Source of the DNA: Chlorops oryzae
Taxonomy: Eukaryota; Arthropoda; Insecta; Diptera; Chloropidae
Direction of reading: 5' to 3'
Assembly: GCA_020466095.1 (NCBI GenBank)
Contig: CM035808.1
Location: 48,276,663-48,340,662, forward strand
Length of the DNA stretch: 64,000 nt
Shown here: positions 45,920 through 56,273 of the stretch, piece after piece
How the letters are laid out: each line of letters begins with the position of its first letter
Position numbering within the stretch: position 1 is the stretch's first letter
Program-made: the position numbers and the translations under genes
The notes under the pieces: model-generated
Databases searched by the model: none
The model's input: only the letters and a program-made list of their open reading frames with translations
What the model was told of the DNA's origin: nothing

Positions 45920-46330
45920 ATGCCCATTTTTTGCCCACTTTTGCCCACCCAATAACTTTTTTTGCCCACCCCCCAAAGAGGGCAAAACCCCCTTTGAAAA
46001 TGCTTGGGCCAACTTCACGCAGCCGCAAAAATTTTTTTTTCCGAATTTTGAATACTTCTTAGAAAAGACCATTCTAAGACCTCCAATGCCCACCCAATAA
46101 CTTTTTTTGCCCACCCCCAAAAATGGATATTTTTCAACTTTTACCCCAAGTGACCCTTTGAAGTATGATATTCTATAGGTGGTCGCAAAAAGTTCTAAAA
46201 TTAACTTTTTTCAAATTTCCAGCGGTGATTTAGAATGACCATTCCGAGAGCTCCAATGACCACCCAAAAACATTTATTGCCCACCCCCCAAAATTAAGAT
46301 ATTTCAATTTTAACTCAAAGTGTTCGCCTT
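45920..46330. repeat. Diverged edge units of the 174-bp satellite
   Basis: Two or three shortened or diverged units carry the hallmark 'ccaatgcccacccaataact' (46083-46102) and 'gagctccaatgaccaccc'. They lack the later homogeneous part. The array becomes regular from about 46230. Confidence 0.8.
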
Positions 46331-48270
46331 TTAGAGTGAACAGACGCTTTCGCCGTCAATATACAATCAAATATAAATGTTTTTTTCAGTTTGAACTATG
46401 TTTTCGAAATGCCCATTTTATGGCCTCCAATGCCCACCCAATAACTTTTTTTGCCCACCCCCCCAAATTAAGATATTTCAATTTTCACTCAAAGTGTTCG
46501 CCTTTTAGAGTGAACAGACGCTTTCGCCGTCAATATACATTCAAATATAAATGTTTTTTCCAGTTTGAACTATGTTTTCGAAATGCCCATTTTATGGCCT
46601 CCAATGCCCACCCAATAACTTTTTTTGCCCACCCCCCCAAATTAAGATATTTCAATTTTCACTCAAAGTGTTCGCCTTTTAGAGTGAACAGACGCTTTCG
46701 CCGTCAATATACATTCAAATATAAATGTTTTTTCCAGTTTGAACTATGTTTTCGAAATGCCCATTTTATGGCCTCCAATGCCCACCCAATAACTTTTTTT
46801 CCCACCCCCCCAAATTAAGATATTTCAACTTTCACTCAAAGTGTTCGCCTTTTAGAGTGAACAGACGCTTTCGCCGTCAATATACAATCAAATATAATGT
46901 TTTTTTCAGTTTGAACTATGTTTTCGAAATGCCCATTTTATGGCCTCCAATGCCCACCCAATAACTTTTTTTGCCCACCCCCCCAAATTAAGATATTTCA
47001 ATTTTCACTCAAAGTGTTCGCCTTTTAGAGAGAACAGACGCTTTCGCCGTCAATATACATTCAAATATAAATGTTTTTTTCAGTTTGAACTATGTTTTCG
47101 AAATGCCCATTTTATGGCCTCCAATGCCCACCCAATAACTTTTTTTGCCCCCCCCCCAAATTAAGATATTTCAACTTTCACTCAAAGTGTTCGCCTTTTA
47201 GAGTGAACAGACGCTTTCGCCGTCAATATACATTCAAATATAAATGTTTTTTCCAGTTTGAACTATGTTTTCGAAATGCCCATTTTATGGCCTCCAATGC
47301 CCACCCAATAACTTTTTTTGCCCACACCCCCACATTAAGATATTTCAATTTTCACTCAAAGTGTTCGCCTTTTAGAGTGAACAGACGCTTTCGCCGTCAA
47401 TATACAATCAAATATAATGTTTTTTTCAGTTTGAACTATGTTTTCGAAATGCCCATTTTATGGCCTCCAATGCCCACCCAATAACTTTTTTTGCCCACCC
47501 CCCCAAATTAAGATATTTCAACTTTCACTCAAAGTGTTCGCCTTTTAGAGTGAACAGACGCTTTCGCCGTCAATATACATTCAAATATAAATGTTTTTTC
47601 CAGTTTGAACTATGTTTTCGAAATGCCCATTTTATGGCCTCCAATGCCCACCCAATAACTTTTTTTGCCCACACCCCCACATTAAGATATTTCAATTTTC
47701 ACTCAAAGTGTTCGCCTTTTAGAGTGAACAGACGCTTTCGCCGTCAATATACAATCAAATATAAATGTTTTTTTCAGTTTGAACTATGTTTTCGAAATGC
47801 CCATTTTATGGCCTCCAATGCCCACCCAATAACTTTTTTTTGCCCACCCCCCCAAATTAAGATATTTCAATTTTCACTCAAAGTGTTCGCCTTTTAGAGT
47901 GAACAGACGCTTTCGCCGTCAATATACATTCAAATATAAATGTTTTTTTCAGTTGAACTATGTTTTCGAAATGCCCATTTTATGGCCTCCAATGCCCACC
48001 CAATAACTTTTTTTGCCCACCCCCCCAAATTAAGATATTTCAATTTTCACTCAAAGTGTTCGCCTTTTAGAGTGAACAGACGCTTTCGCCGTCAATATAC
48101 AATCAAATATAATGTTTTTTTCAGTTTGAACTATGTTTTCGAAATGCCCATTTTATGGCCTCCAATGCCCACCCAATAACTTTTTTTGCCCACCCCCCCA
48201 AATTAAGATATTTCAATTTTCACTCAAAGTGTTCGCCTTTTAGAGTGAACAGACGCTTTCGCCGTCAATA
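46230..48270. repeat. 174-bp satellite array, about 12 units
   Basis: The anchor 'gcccattttatggcctcc' recurs at 46411, 46585, 46759, 46931, 47105, 47278, 47451, 47625, 47799, 47973 and 48147, giving periods of 172-174 bp. Each unit has a C-run ('cccaccccccc'), 'aattaagatatttcaa', 'agtgttcgccttttagagtg', 'acgctttcgccgtcaatata' and 'cagtttgaactatgttttcg'. 174-bp units are multiples of three, so a 58-residue period stays open in one frame for up to three units. Variant marks such as 'cacacccccacatt' (47325, 47668) hint at higher-order pairing. Confidence 0.97.
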
Positions 48271-48960
48271 TCTTTAATAAAATTTTAATTTTCCAAATTA
48301 AATTTTTTCAAATTGCCCATTTTTGGAAATGCCCAAATCCTTTTTGCCCACCCCCCAAAATTTTTTTCCCAACACTCAAATGTTCCTTTTAAAGTGCGCC
48401 TTTTGGTAAAACTTCCCTTAAATTTTTTCAATTAATTTTTTCGTTTGCCCATTTTTCCCAAATGCCCAAAATTTTTTTGGCCCACCCCCCCAATTAATTT
48501 TTTCCACCCCAAAAAGTTTTTTTAAAGTGCGCCTTTTGGGAAAACTTTTAATTTTTTTCAAATTTAAATTTTTTTCAAATGCCCATTTTTCCCAAATGCC
48601 CAATCTTTTTGCCCACCCCCAAAATTTTTTTCCACCCCATTAAATTTTCCCTTTTAAAAAAGGCCTTTTGGTAAAACTTTCCCTTAAATTTTTTTCAAAT
48701 TTAAATTTTTTCCATTTGCCCATTTTTCCCAAATGCCCAAAATTTTTTTGGCCCACCCCCCAAATTAAATTTTTTCAACCCCACTCAAATGTTCCCTTTT
48801 AATAAAGCGCTTTGGTAAAACTTCCCTTAAATTTTTTTCCATTTAATTTTTTTCGTTTGCCCATTTTAATGGCCCTTTAATGCCCACCCAATAACTTTTT
48901 TTTGCCCACCCCCCAAAATTTTAAATTTTCATCAAAAGTTTCCCTTTTAGAGAAACGGCC
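48271..48960. repeat. Degraded, probably mis-assembled satellite stretch
   Basis: Units are still recognisable ('gcccatttt', 'cccaaatgcccaa', 'gcgccttttgg', 'aaacttccctta'), but words are shortened and homopolymers inflated or collapsed in every unit. Clean units resume at 48960. The texture looks like a poor consensus more than natural decay. Confidence 0.6.
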
Positions 48961-49443
48961 TTTCGCCGTCAATATACAATTCAAATATAAATGTTTTTTT
49001 CAGTTTGAACTATGTTTTCGAAATGCCCATTTTATGGCCTCCAATGCCCACCCAATAACTTTTTTTGCCCACCCCCCAAATTAAGATATTTCAATTTTCA
49101 CTCAAAGTGTTCGCCTTTTAGAGTGAACAGACGCTTTCGCCGTCAATATACATTCAAATATAAATGTTTTTTCCAGGTTTGAACTATGTTTTCGAAATGC
49201 CCATTTTATGGCCTCCAATGCCCACCCAATAACTTTTTTTGCCCACCCCCCCAAATTAAGATATTTCAATTTTCACTCAAAGTGTTCGCCTTTTAGAGTG
49301 AACAGACGCTTTCGCCGTCAATAAAAAAATAAATGTTTTTTCCAGTTTGAACTATGTTTTCGAAATGCCCATTTTATGGCCTCCAATGCCCACCCAATAA
49401 CTTTTTTTGCCCACCCCCCCCAAAAAGAATTTCAAAAATTTTT
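48961..49443. repeat. 174-bp satellite, final units before the gap
   Basis: About 2.7 regular units with anchors at 49025, 49199 and 49368. The last unit stops at a 100-N gap, so the true array length is unknown. Confidence 0.95.
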
Positions 49444-49543
49444 NNNNNNNNNNNNNNNNNNNNNNNNNNNNNNNNNNNNNNNNNNNNNNNNNNNNNNNNN
49501 NNNNNNNNNNNNNNNNNNNNNNNNNNNNNNNNNNNNNNNNNNN
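49444..49543. other. Assembly gap (100 N)
   Basis: Exactly 100 Ns, a conventional scaffold-join size. It lies at the end of the satellite array. The real distance is unknown. Confidence 0.98.
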
Positions 49544-49605
49544 AAATTTAAAATGCTAGAGAGTAAGAAAAAATCAAGCGACATAGGTCGTGCCTCGCCA
49601 AAAGT

Positions 49606-49860
49606 CTATAGCATACCATATATAACTATATATGTCACTCAGGAGCCGTTTCTATTTTGGCTCTTTTCAACACGGTCTTGGGTACCCACCACGGTCTTGG
49701 GTACCCACCAAAATGAGCACTTTTCACTTAGGTACTCACCAAAAGTATTTCTCTCTCGCTCTTTTTTGCCTGCCGAGTAACATCTCTTTCTAACAGGCGC
49801 GAAATGTCCCGCTCAAAATCTATGAGAGTGACATATATAGTAATATATGTAGCATACTAA
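49606..49860. mobile_element. Short TIR element, about 255 bp
   Basis: Left 'tatagcataccatatataac' with 'tatatatgtcact' is repeated inverted at the right ('agtgacatatatagtaatat', then 'tgtagcatacta'). Inside is a 19-bp tandem duplication of 'cacggtcttgggtaccca' (about 49670-49708). Confidence 0.6.
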
Positions 49861-50013
49861 ACTCCTAACGCTCTTTAACTGAGTGAAAACCAAAAATTAT
49901 ACGAAAAAAGGAACAAAAATTTAAAACAGAGCGACACACGTCTAGCCTCTTCGAAGTTCGTCATTCCACTGATTTGAAAAATTTACAGTGCCTCTACAAA
50001 TTTCCTTTATTAC

Positions 50014-50633
50014 CCTGCAGTAAATGCGGACTCAATTACCCCTATGTTACCAGTGGTGCATCAGAGACAAAAGAACCAGAGATATGGATATGAAATTAGC
50101 TGCTCAAAGTGGTAGCTTCAAGTGTGAATGAGCTTAAAAAAATTTTTTTCACATGCATAGGAACCAGTGTGGCCACTTCTATCGCATATGCGGTAGATCT
50201 ACCTTATAATTTTCCCCAATTGTCATTCTACCTATTCTACCGCACAGGGCTTAGAGTCCACCAACTTTTCTGCTGCACAAATTGAATCATTTTAGATGAG
50301 GGAAATTGCTTTAACAGAGATTCTTGAGCATTTTCAAATATTTGAAGACTTGTTTAGTCTTAATTTAAGCTGTCATTTTAAGATAATATGGAAAAAATAT
50401 GAACAATATGAACAAGAACTGTGTCGCTCTGTTTTATTTCCCCCCTTTTTTTCGCATAAATTTTTGTTTTCACTCAGTAAATTTATACTTTATACTGTAG
50501 CGCACTAGTGTCAGCATCTGATTTCCTCTCGCATATTCGTTGATAGAAACTTTCAATAGCAGAAGGCAACACCACGGGTACAGATGGTCACTAGTACAAG
50601 AATGACTAGCACTAGTGATATTTACTGCAGGGT
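50014..50633. mobile_element. TIR element with CCCTGCAGTAAA ends, about 620 bp
   Basis: The left end CCCTGCAGTAAAT and the right end ATTTACTGCAGGG are exact complements. The right sub-terminal region reiterates 'cactagt/ctagcac'. Related ends occur at 55096/56033 and singly at about 53975. No clear target duplication was found, so the superfamily is unassigned. Confidence 0.6.
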
Positions 50634-51706
50634 TGCGACAGATTTTTTCCTTTTTCATCTCTCGCTCACAGTTTCTATGCGTGTGAAAAGATTTTCTCTT
50701 TTACGCTCATTCCCACTTGAAGCTACCACTTTGGGCAGCTCTGGCAATAAGCATCGTTTTATTTATAAACAAAAAAAAAATGCGCTCAAAGCTCAAAAAC
50801 AGTTTTTCGAGTTTTCTGAAAAATAACATAATTTTGAGTTGTGCCACTTTAGTTGCCGGGGTGCGATATGTACATATGTATGAATAATCAAATTATGGAA
50901 CATATGTGTATAAGGGCACACCAACTATGTATTTCGAATCGTCTGTCGAGCGGAGAAATTATTAATAATTGTGATGAGACATTTCTACACCGATTAGAGA
51001 AGAATTAAAAATTAAAGCTGAATAAAAATTTATAATCTATATATAATCAAAAAAAAAAAAAAATCCTGTAAGTTAAGTCGAAAAAACTTGATTTGATTTT
51101 TGCACACGAAATGAGCTGGACTCAGTGCTTCAAAAGATAATAAGTATCCAATAAAAAGGGTACTTGATTATGGAAAAATTAAGGAGTTCATTTGCAAAAG
51201 TATTTACAAATATTCATACATTCGTACATACATACATGCAGGCATGCAAACATACATACATATATACACATTTTCCTATATGAACAATCACACATGTAAA
51301 CTTATTCTGTTGCATTTTTGTGTAGTAGAATTAAAAGAAGATATCCCCAAAAAGAAAACTAAAAAGAAATCTGTGTTGAAATGTGCAAAGTTGCTTTTTG
51401 AAAAATGTTAAATATAATATATTTATATACATATATAATTATAATAAAATAATAGGAAAAATTATTAAATAAATGTGAGCCAAATAAAAAAGCATGAATT
51501 TCAGATACATTCTTCTTAGTTGGTTGGAAGAAGCCTGTTTGGGTAAAAATTGTGTCAATAAGCCATTAAATTAATACAATTTTTACCATGATAATGATTA
51601 ATTTTTTAGCCTTCTTAATTGAGGGTCAATCTTACCATATACATATATTTTATTTTAAATTTTAAATAATCTACTTTTGGTTTCCACCATTCAAATTAAA
51701 AAAAAA
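50634..51706. other. No recognised gene
   Basis: AT-rich sequence with 'catacata' repeats at about 51225-51265 and an A-run at 51049-51063. Confidence 0.5.
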
Positions 51707-53030
51707 ACAAGTAAGGGTGTTATAGTCAGGCGAGCCTGACAATCAAAATACCCGACACAGACACACATGTTTAAATAATTTTTAAACCACGCCCAAAAAA
51801 CAGGACCACTAAGAAAGAATATTCAACAGGATTTCAAGGCCATAATGGGCCCCATATCCCGACATTTGTTATAAGTATTTCTTTATAAAACCACCCCTTT
51901 TGCCACGCCCGCTTTTCCAAATTTTTGGATTACTAATCGGAGGCTTAAATATACGCTCAAATTCTAAGTTTCATTGAAATATTTGGGAAAAGTCAGATTT
52001 TGGGGTAGTTTTGAGATTTTTATAACAGACCCTAGTACTGGACGTACCCTTAATAATGGACCTATCAAAAACTTTTCAAAAGGATGTTTATGGAAGCATA
52101 AGTGCCAAATTTCGTTCAAGTCCCACTGCAGGAGGCAATTTTCGATAAACGCCCTTCGGCCACGCCCGTTTTTCCAATTTCTCAAAATCTTCCTGTCTTA
52201 GAGCAGTTTGTATGATTTTCATAACAGACCCTAGTGCTGTAGGTACCCCTAAAAATAGTCCGATCGGGTCCATTCTCGAACTTGTTCTTACTCATGTGCC
52301 TGTGAGTACGCATACCAAATTTCGTCAAGACAGCTCAACTCCTTCGATAAGAAAACTGTATACAAACAGACGGACAGACAGACAGACAGACGGACATTTC
52401 TAAATTGAATCTCCTGGTGTCGCTGATCATTTCTATATATATTTTGTATGGTCTATCTCGACTGAAATGGTCCGATCGAAAAAAATTTTGGGGAGGATGT
52501 TTGTGGCTACATACGAAGCATAAGTGCCAAATTTCGTTCAAGTCCCATTTGAATTTCGGGTGTAGGAGAGAATTTAAAAAAAACGCCCTTCTGCCACATC
52601 CACTTTTCCAATTTTTTGAAATCGTATTACTTGCCTTTAAACATGTTGAAATATCAAATTTCATCAAAATATCTTGAAGGACTTCGATTTTAGAGCAGTT
52701 TTTGTGATTTTCGTAACAGACCCTAGTACTGGAGGTACCCCTAAAAATGGTCCGATCGGCTTCATTCTCAAACTTGTTCTTACTCATGTGCCTGTGAGTA
52801 CGCATACTAAATTTCTTCAAGATAGCTGAACTCCTTCGATAAGAAAACTGTATACAAACAGACAGACAGACGGACAGACGGACAGACGGTCGGACATGTC
52901 TAAATCGAATCTCCTGGTGACGCTGATCATTTCTATATACATTTTGTATAGTCTATCTCGACTGGTTCTGGGTGTTACACACAACCCAACAAACTCAATA
53001 TACCCTCGACACAGAGTGTGTCGGGTATAA
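51707..53030 (-). mobile_element. DINE-1/mini-me-like element with internal duplication
   Basis: On the minus strand it runs from TATACCCGACACACTCTGTG (53030) to the CTTACTTGT end (51707). Two GTCY microsatellites (about 52370-52395 and 52858-52895) are each preceded by the 'actcatgtgcctgtgagtac' phrase. The central 480 bp is therefore present twice, from 'tgccaaatttcgttcaagtc' through the microsatellite to 'tatctcgactg'. No coding capacity. Confidence 0.85.
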
Positions 53031-53242
53031 CAACAATTTGTTTGCGAACGAGGGAACACAAAAAACTCGTTCTCATTACGTCTAAATCGTGCCATAGACA
53101 AAATTAATTTGAGTTTGGTGAAGTGAAAAAATCGGAGTAGATTTCAGGTATAGGGTAGTGGCGGAGTAGATTTCAAAAATTTTTTAAAACCGGAGTAGAT
53201 CTACTCCGATCAGAGTATAGTCCGAACCCTGATCCCGGCTCA

Positions 53243-53322
53243 CCCAAAGCTAGTTAGCTGGACGGTTAAGACTACCGCTCAGCGAACTCGTGGGTTGGGG
53301 TTCGATCCCTGGCTCGGGTGAG
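53243..53322 (+). repeat. tRNA-like module I, plus-oriented copy
   Basis: 'gctagttagctggacggttaagactaccgc' gives an A-box-like stretch, and GGGGTTCGATCCC is a perfect B-box. 'gctcaccc' at the start can pair with 'gggtgag' at the end, as an acceptor stem would. The intervening region has an extra arm ('gaactcgtgggttgggg'). It is followed by an AT-rich spacer and module II. An inverted relative lies at 55733-55805. Confidence 0.7.
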
Positions 53323-53571
53323 AATAATTTTATTTTTTAATTACCAAGTTTTTTTATGTTTATATTTTAATTTATTTTATTTAATATTTAATTTTGAAAT
53401 AAAAAAATTTTTCGCTAAATTTTTAAGTATTTTTTCTTCATATTTTATATTTTTTTTTTAATATGTATTTATTTTTCAATTAATACATTTTTGAAGTAAA
53501 AATTCTACTCGTGCGTTCCACAAAAACTTCAGCAACCAAAAACTCAAATGAGCGTTTTGATCAATACACTA

Positions 53572-53655
53572 AATTTGCTTGTTTAGCGTAATGGTTAAGA
53601 CACGGACTTACCAACCCCCAGAGGTGAGCGGTTCGAGGCTCGGCCGAGGCGAGAA
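53572..53655 (+). repeat. tRNA-like module II, plus-oriented copy
   Basis: 'gcttgtttagcgtaatggttaagacac' is A-box-like and 'gcggttcgaggctcgg' is B-box-like. The same module, inverted, is at 55430-55505 with only a few differences. An A-rich tail follows. Confidence 0.75.
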
Positions 53656-53974
53656 AATTATAATAGAAATGAAAAAGAAAAGATTTAAAAAAAGAAAAAA
53701 GATAAAAAATACAAAACAAGGAGGAAAAAATAATATCTTTTTTCATAAAATGAGCAAAAATACAAATTGACCAAAAATCTACCCAACTGTATATACTCCA
53801 GGTCTAGTTCATATGAGCAAAAACTGTGACTAGTTATTTTCCAATGACAGCTCAACGTTAAAAAAGACAGTTCAAAGCATTGGTTGGCAAATTAAGAGGG
53901 AGTAGTCCTGGTATTTTTGTGACTAGTCGGGGAGTAGTTAGAGAGTAGTTGGAATTACTGCAGGGAATGTACTT

Positions 53975-54089
53975 AGGAATCACATTTTACTGTAATAATT
54001 TCAGCCTGCCACACTTCAATAAAATCAATGAACAAAAAAAATAATACGAATTTATGGAAAAATTTTAAAAAAATGTAGATAGGAATGGA
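53975..54089. other. Isolated element end (TTACTGCAGGG) and flanking sequence
   Basis: 'ggaattactgcagggaatg' at about 53955-53975 matches the right ends at 50633 and 56033. Upstream 'ggagtagtt/ggagtagat' words are reiterated from 53130 to 53960. The paired tRNA-like modules at 53243-53655 therefore probably sit inside a TIR element whose left end is unrecognisable. Confidence 0.45.
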
Positions 54090-54270
54090 GTTATGGAGTC
54101 GGAGAACAGCGATTTGGAATACGAAACCATCATTAGAATGACAATTTATAGACTCCATTGTTGAAAATAACAATGCAGTCAGCTGTTAAATGTACACAGC
54201 CCTGGTAGTGGACGGTGCTGCCACATATTTACATACTTAAAGAAATTGCGATATTGAATAAAAGAAATTT
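54090..54270 (+). repeat. Dispersed repeat, copy 2
   Basis: Partner of 41165-41370, sharing 'ggagaacagcgatttggaa', 'atcattagaatgacaattta' and 'ggacggtgctgccaca'. Confidence 0.65.
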
Positions 54271-54976
54271 TGTTATTTCGATTTTAAAACCTTTTTAAAC
54301 ATGTTTGGTAATATTGGTCCTCAAAAATAAAATCCCATAGGAGAGAAATTTCCTCTTGTATTTCATACGCAGTACGCAGATTAGTAAAGAAAACTAACAG
54401 AAATCGTTTTCATAATTACTTTGCTGTCTGTTTTCAAAAATATAAATTTTAATAAACAATGTGACGCTAACATGTGTGATGTTATAAATTGTTGCCAAAA
54501 ACTGCGTACGAAAAAGCAAATTTTGAGATTTAGAACAAAAAATTTGACAGCATTGTTAACGAGTTTACTGTCAAAATTTTTTGAAAACGCCAACTGCATA
54601 CTGAGGGACAGCCGAAAGCTTCAAAAAAGTCAATATCCCTTTTATGATTTCCTTAAAAAAAAACAATATTCTTCAATAAAATTAATTCAATTGGTAACAA
54701 CTCCGCTTAATTGCCTTATCAATTTTTTTTGAAGCAAGGACAAGTTTAATTTTAATTCATCCAATTCCTTTAAAGAACGAAGCTTTTTAAAGCTTTATTA
54801 CATCAAAAAATTTATAGCTATCAGAGACATTCTAAAGCTTAATAAAAAAAGATTTAGAGCTTTTACTTTTTGACCGAGGACGAAAGTTGCTATACAATTA
54901 CCAACAGATGGCACTCGACATTTAAGTCTCTTTCCGAATGGGGGATATTCGATAGAAAATAGCAAAGAAGGAACTA

Positions 54977-55030
54977 AATGGCTCAACGCTATTAAAGTAA
55001 ATTGAAAGGAAGTAACGAGCTCATTTTTTT
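54977..55030. repeat. Short dispersed repeat (partner at 63889-63942)
   Basis: 'ggctcaacgctattaaagta' and 'ggaagtaacgagctcatt' recur at 63889-63942 with about three differences in 50 bp, in the same orientation. Nothing around them is alike, so the parent element is unknown. Confidence 0.7.
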
Positions 55031-55429
55031 GAAGAAAAGAAATCAGAGTTGAAATTTCGATGACAGGTCGACAGATACATATATAGAAAATATATACCCT
55101 GTAGTAAAAGGGATCGACCCTGAATCGACCGCAGATCGATCCTAAAGAGATAAGGACCGATCGCCTTTTCATGCGTTGAACTGGTCTCTTTTAACATGGT
55201 GCGGTCCTTGAAAAACAACCGATCCGTTTTCAAAGCGTGTGGGATCGGTTGGCGGTCGATCGGAGGTTACTCCCTACGCCTTTGAATGAGGGTGAGTTTT
55301 TTTTTTAATATTTTTTTTTTTATAAAAAATTAAAAAAATTTTTTTTCTTATTTTGTTTATTTTGCTTTTTTGTTTTTTTAAATCTTTTTGTTACAACATT
55401 ATATTATTTATTTTTTGATTTTCCCGCCT

Positions 55430-55505
55430 AGGCCGAGCCTCGAACCTCAGAACTCTGGGTTGGTAAATCGGTGTCTTAACCATTACGCTAAACAAGCAAG
55501 TTTAA
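55430..55505 (-). repeat. tRNA-like module II, inverted copy
   Basis: On the minus strand: 'gcttgtttagcgtaatggtt', then 'ggttcgaggctcggcct'. It matches 53572-53655 closely across the whole module and about 40 bp upstream. Confidence 0.75.
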
Positions 55506-55732
55506 TGCTTTGATCAAAACGCTGATTTGAGTTTTTGGTTGCTCAAGTTTTTGGGAAACATACGTAAAGAATTTTTCACTTCAAAGAATTTTTTATTGAA
55601 AAATAAATATTAAAAACCAATTCATATGTAAAAAACGAATTATATTTTTTTCAAGTTAACTATTTTAAAAAAAAATTTTAATATTAACATAAAAAAATCG
55701 TAGGTAATTGAAAAAAAAAAAAAATTCTAAAC

Positions 55733-55805
55733 CGAGCCAGGGCTCGAACTCTTACCCCTTCGGTTGCGAAGCGAGAGTCTTAACAATCAAGCTATTTAAC
55801 CTATG
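55733..55805 (-). repeat. tRNA-like module I, inverted copy
   Basis: The minus strand carries 'aatagcttgattgttaagac' (A-box-like) and 'gagttcgagccctggctcgg' (B-box-like). It matches 53243-53322 in the two boxes and the spacing but is more diverged. Confidence 0.65.
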
Positions 55806-56033
55806 ATAGCACAAAGAACAGATTGAGGACTTAAAGCAGACAACAATAAAGTACAAGTTATTACGAACTCGCCCCACCTACGCTCATTTTGGGATTGGAC
55901 GAGGGTCGGTTAGATAGAGGTTAACCCTAGGTCGATCGCGGTTCATATAAATTTGGGATCGGTCCTAGTTTGGTCCTAAAGGGAACCACCTAGGATCGAT
56001 CGCTTTTGAACCGAAACCATTTCATTACTGCAG

Positions 56034-56265
56034 GGTAGTATTGATAACGTGAATTGTGTGAGTGTGTGTTGCATATTTTCGGGGCAAAAGACTTTTAGCA
56101 CGGACTCGAAACAGTCTAAAATCACAACCAAGGAATACTGAAACGAGACATTTCGTTACTTTTTGAAACGGAGTTAAGACATTATATTATTATTATTATA
56201 TCAGTGGCAAAATAAAAAAGAAACATTAATCTGAATCGGAAGGGCAATGCTTACCTATACGATAT
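56034..56265. other. Short unique stretch between two TIR elements
   Basis: No feature seen beyond a (TTA)n patch at about 56186-56200. Confidence 0.5.
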
Positions 56266-56273
56266 GTTATAGC

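Larger units (their letters stand above)
55096..56033. mobile_element. TIR element carrying two tRNA-like modules
   Basis: Left CCCTGTAGTAA and right TTACTGCAGGG are terminal inverted repeats. Both sub-terminal regions reiterate GATCGAT/GATCGG words (at least ten). Inside, on the minus strand, are tRNA-like module I (55733-55805) and module II (55430-55505), separated by an AT-rich spacer of about 230 bp. This is the same order and spacing as at 53243-53655. No coding sequence is present. Confidence 0.65.

Noticed and set aside
46230..49443. The repeated 174-bp array considered as a CRISPR array
   Set aside because: Units are contiguous and nearly identical over their whole length with no unique spacers, and the genome is an insect's. 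It is a satellite.
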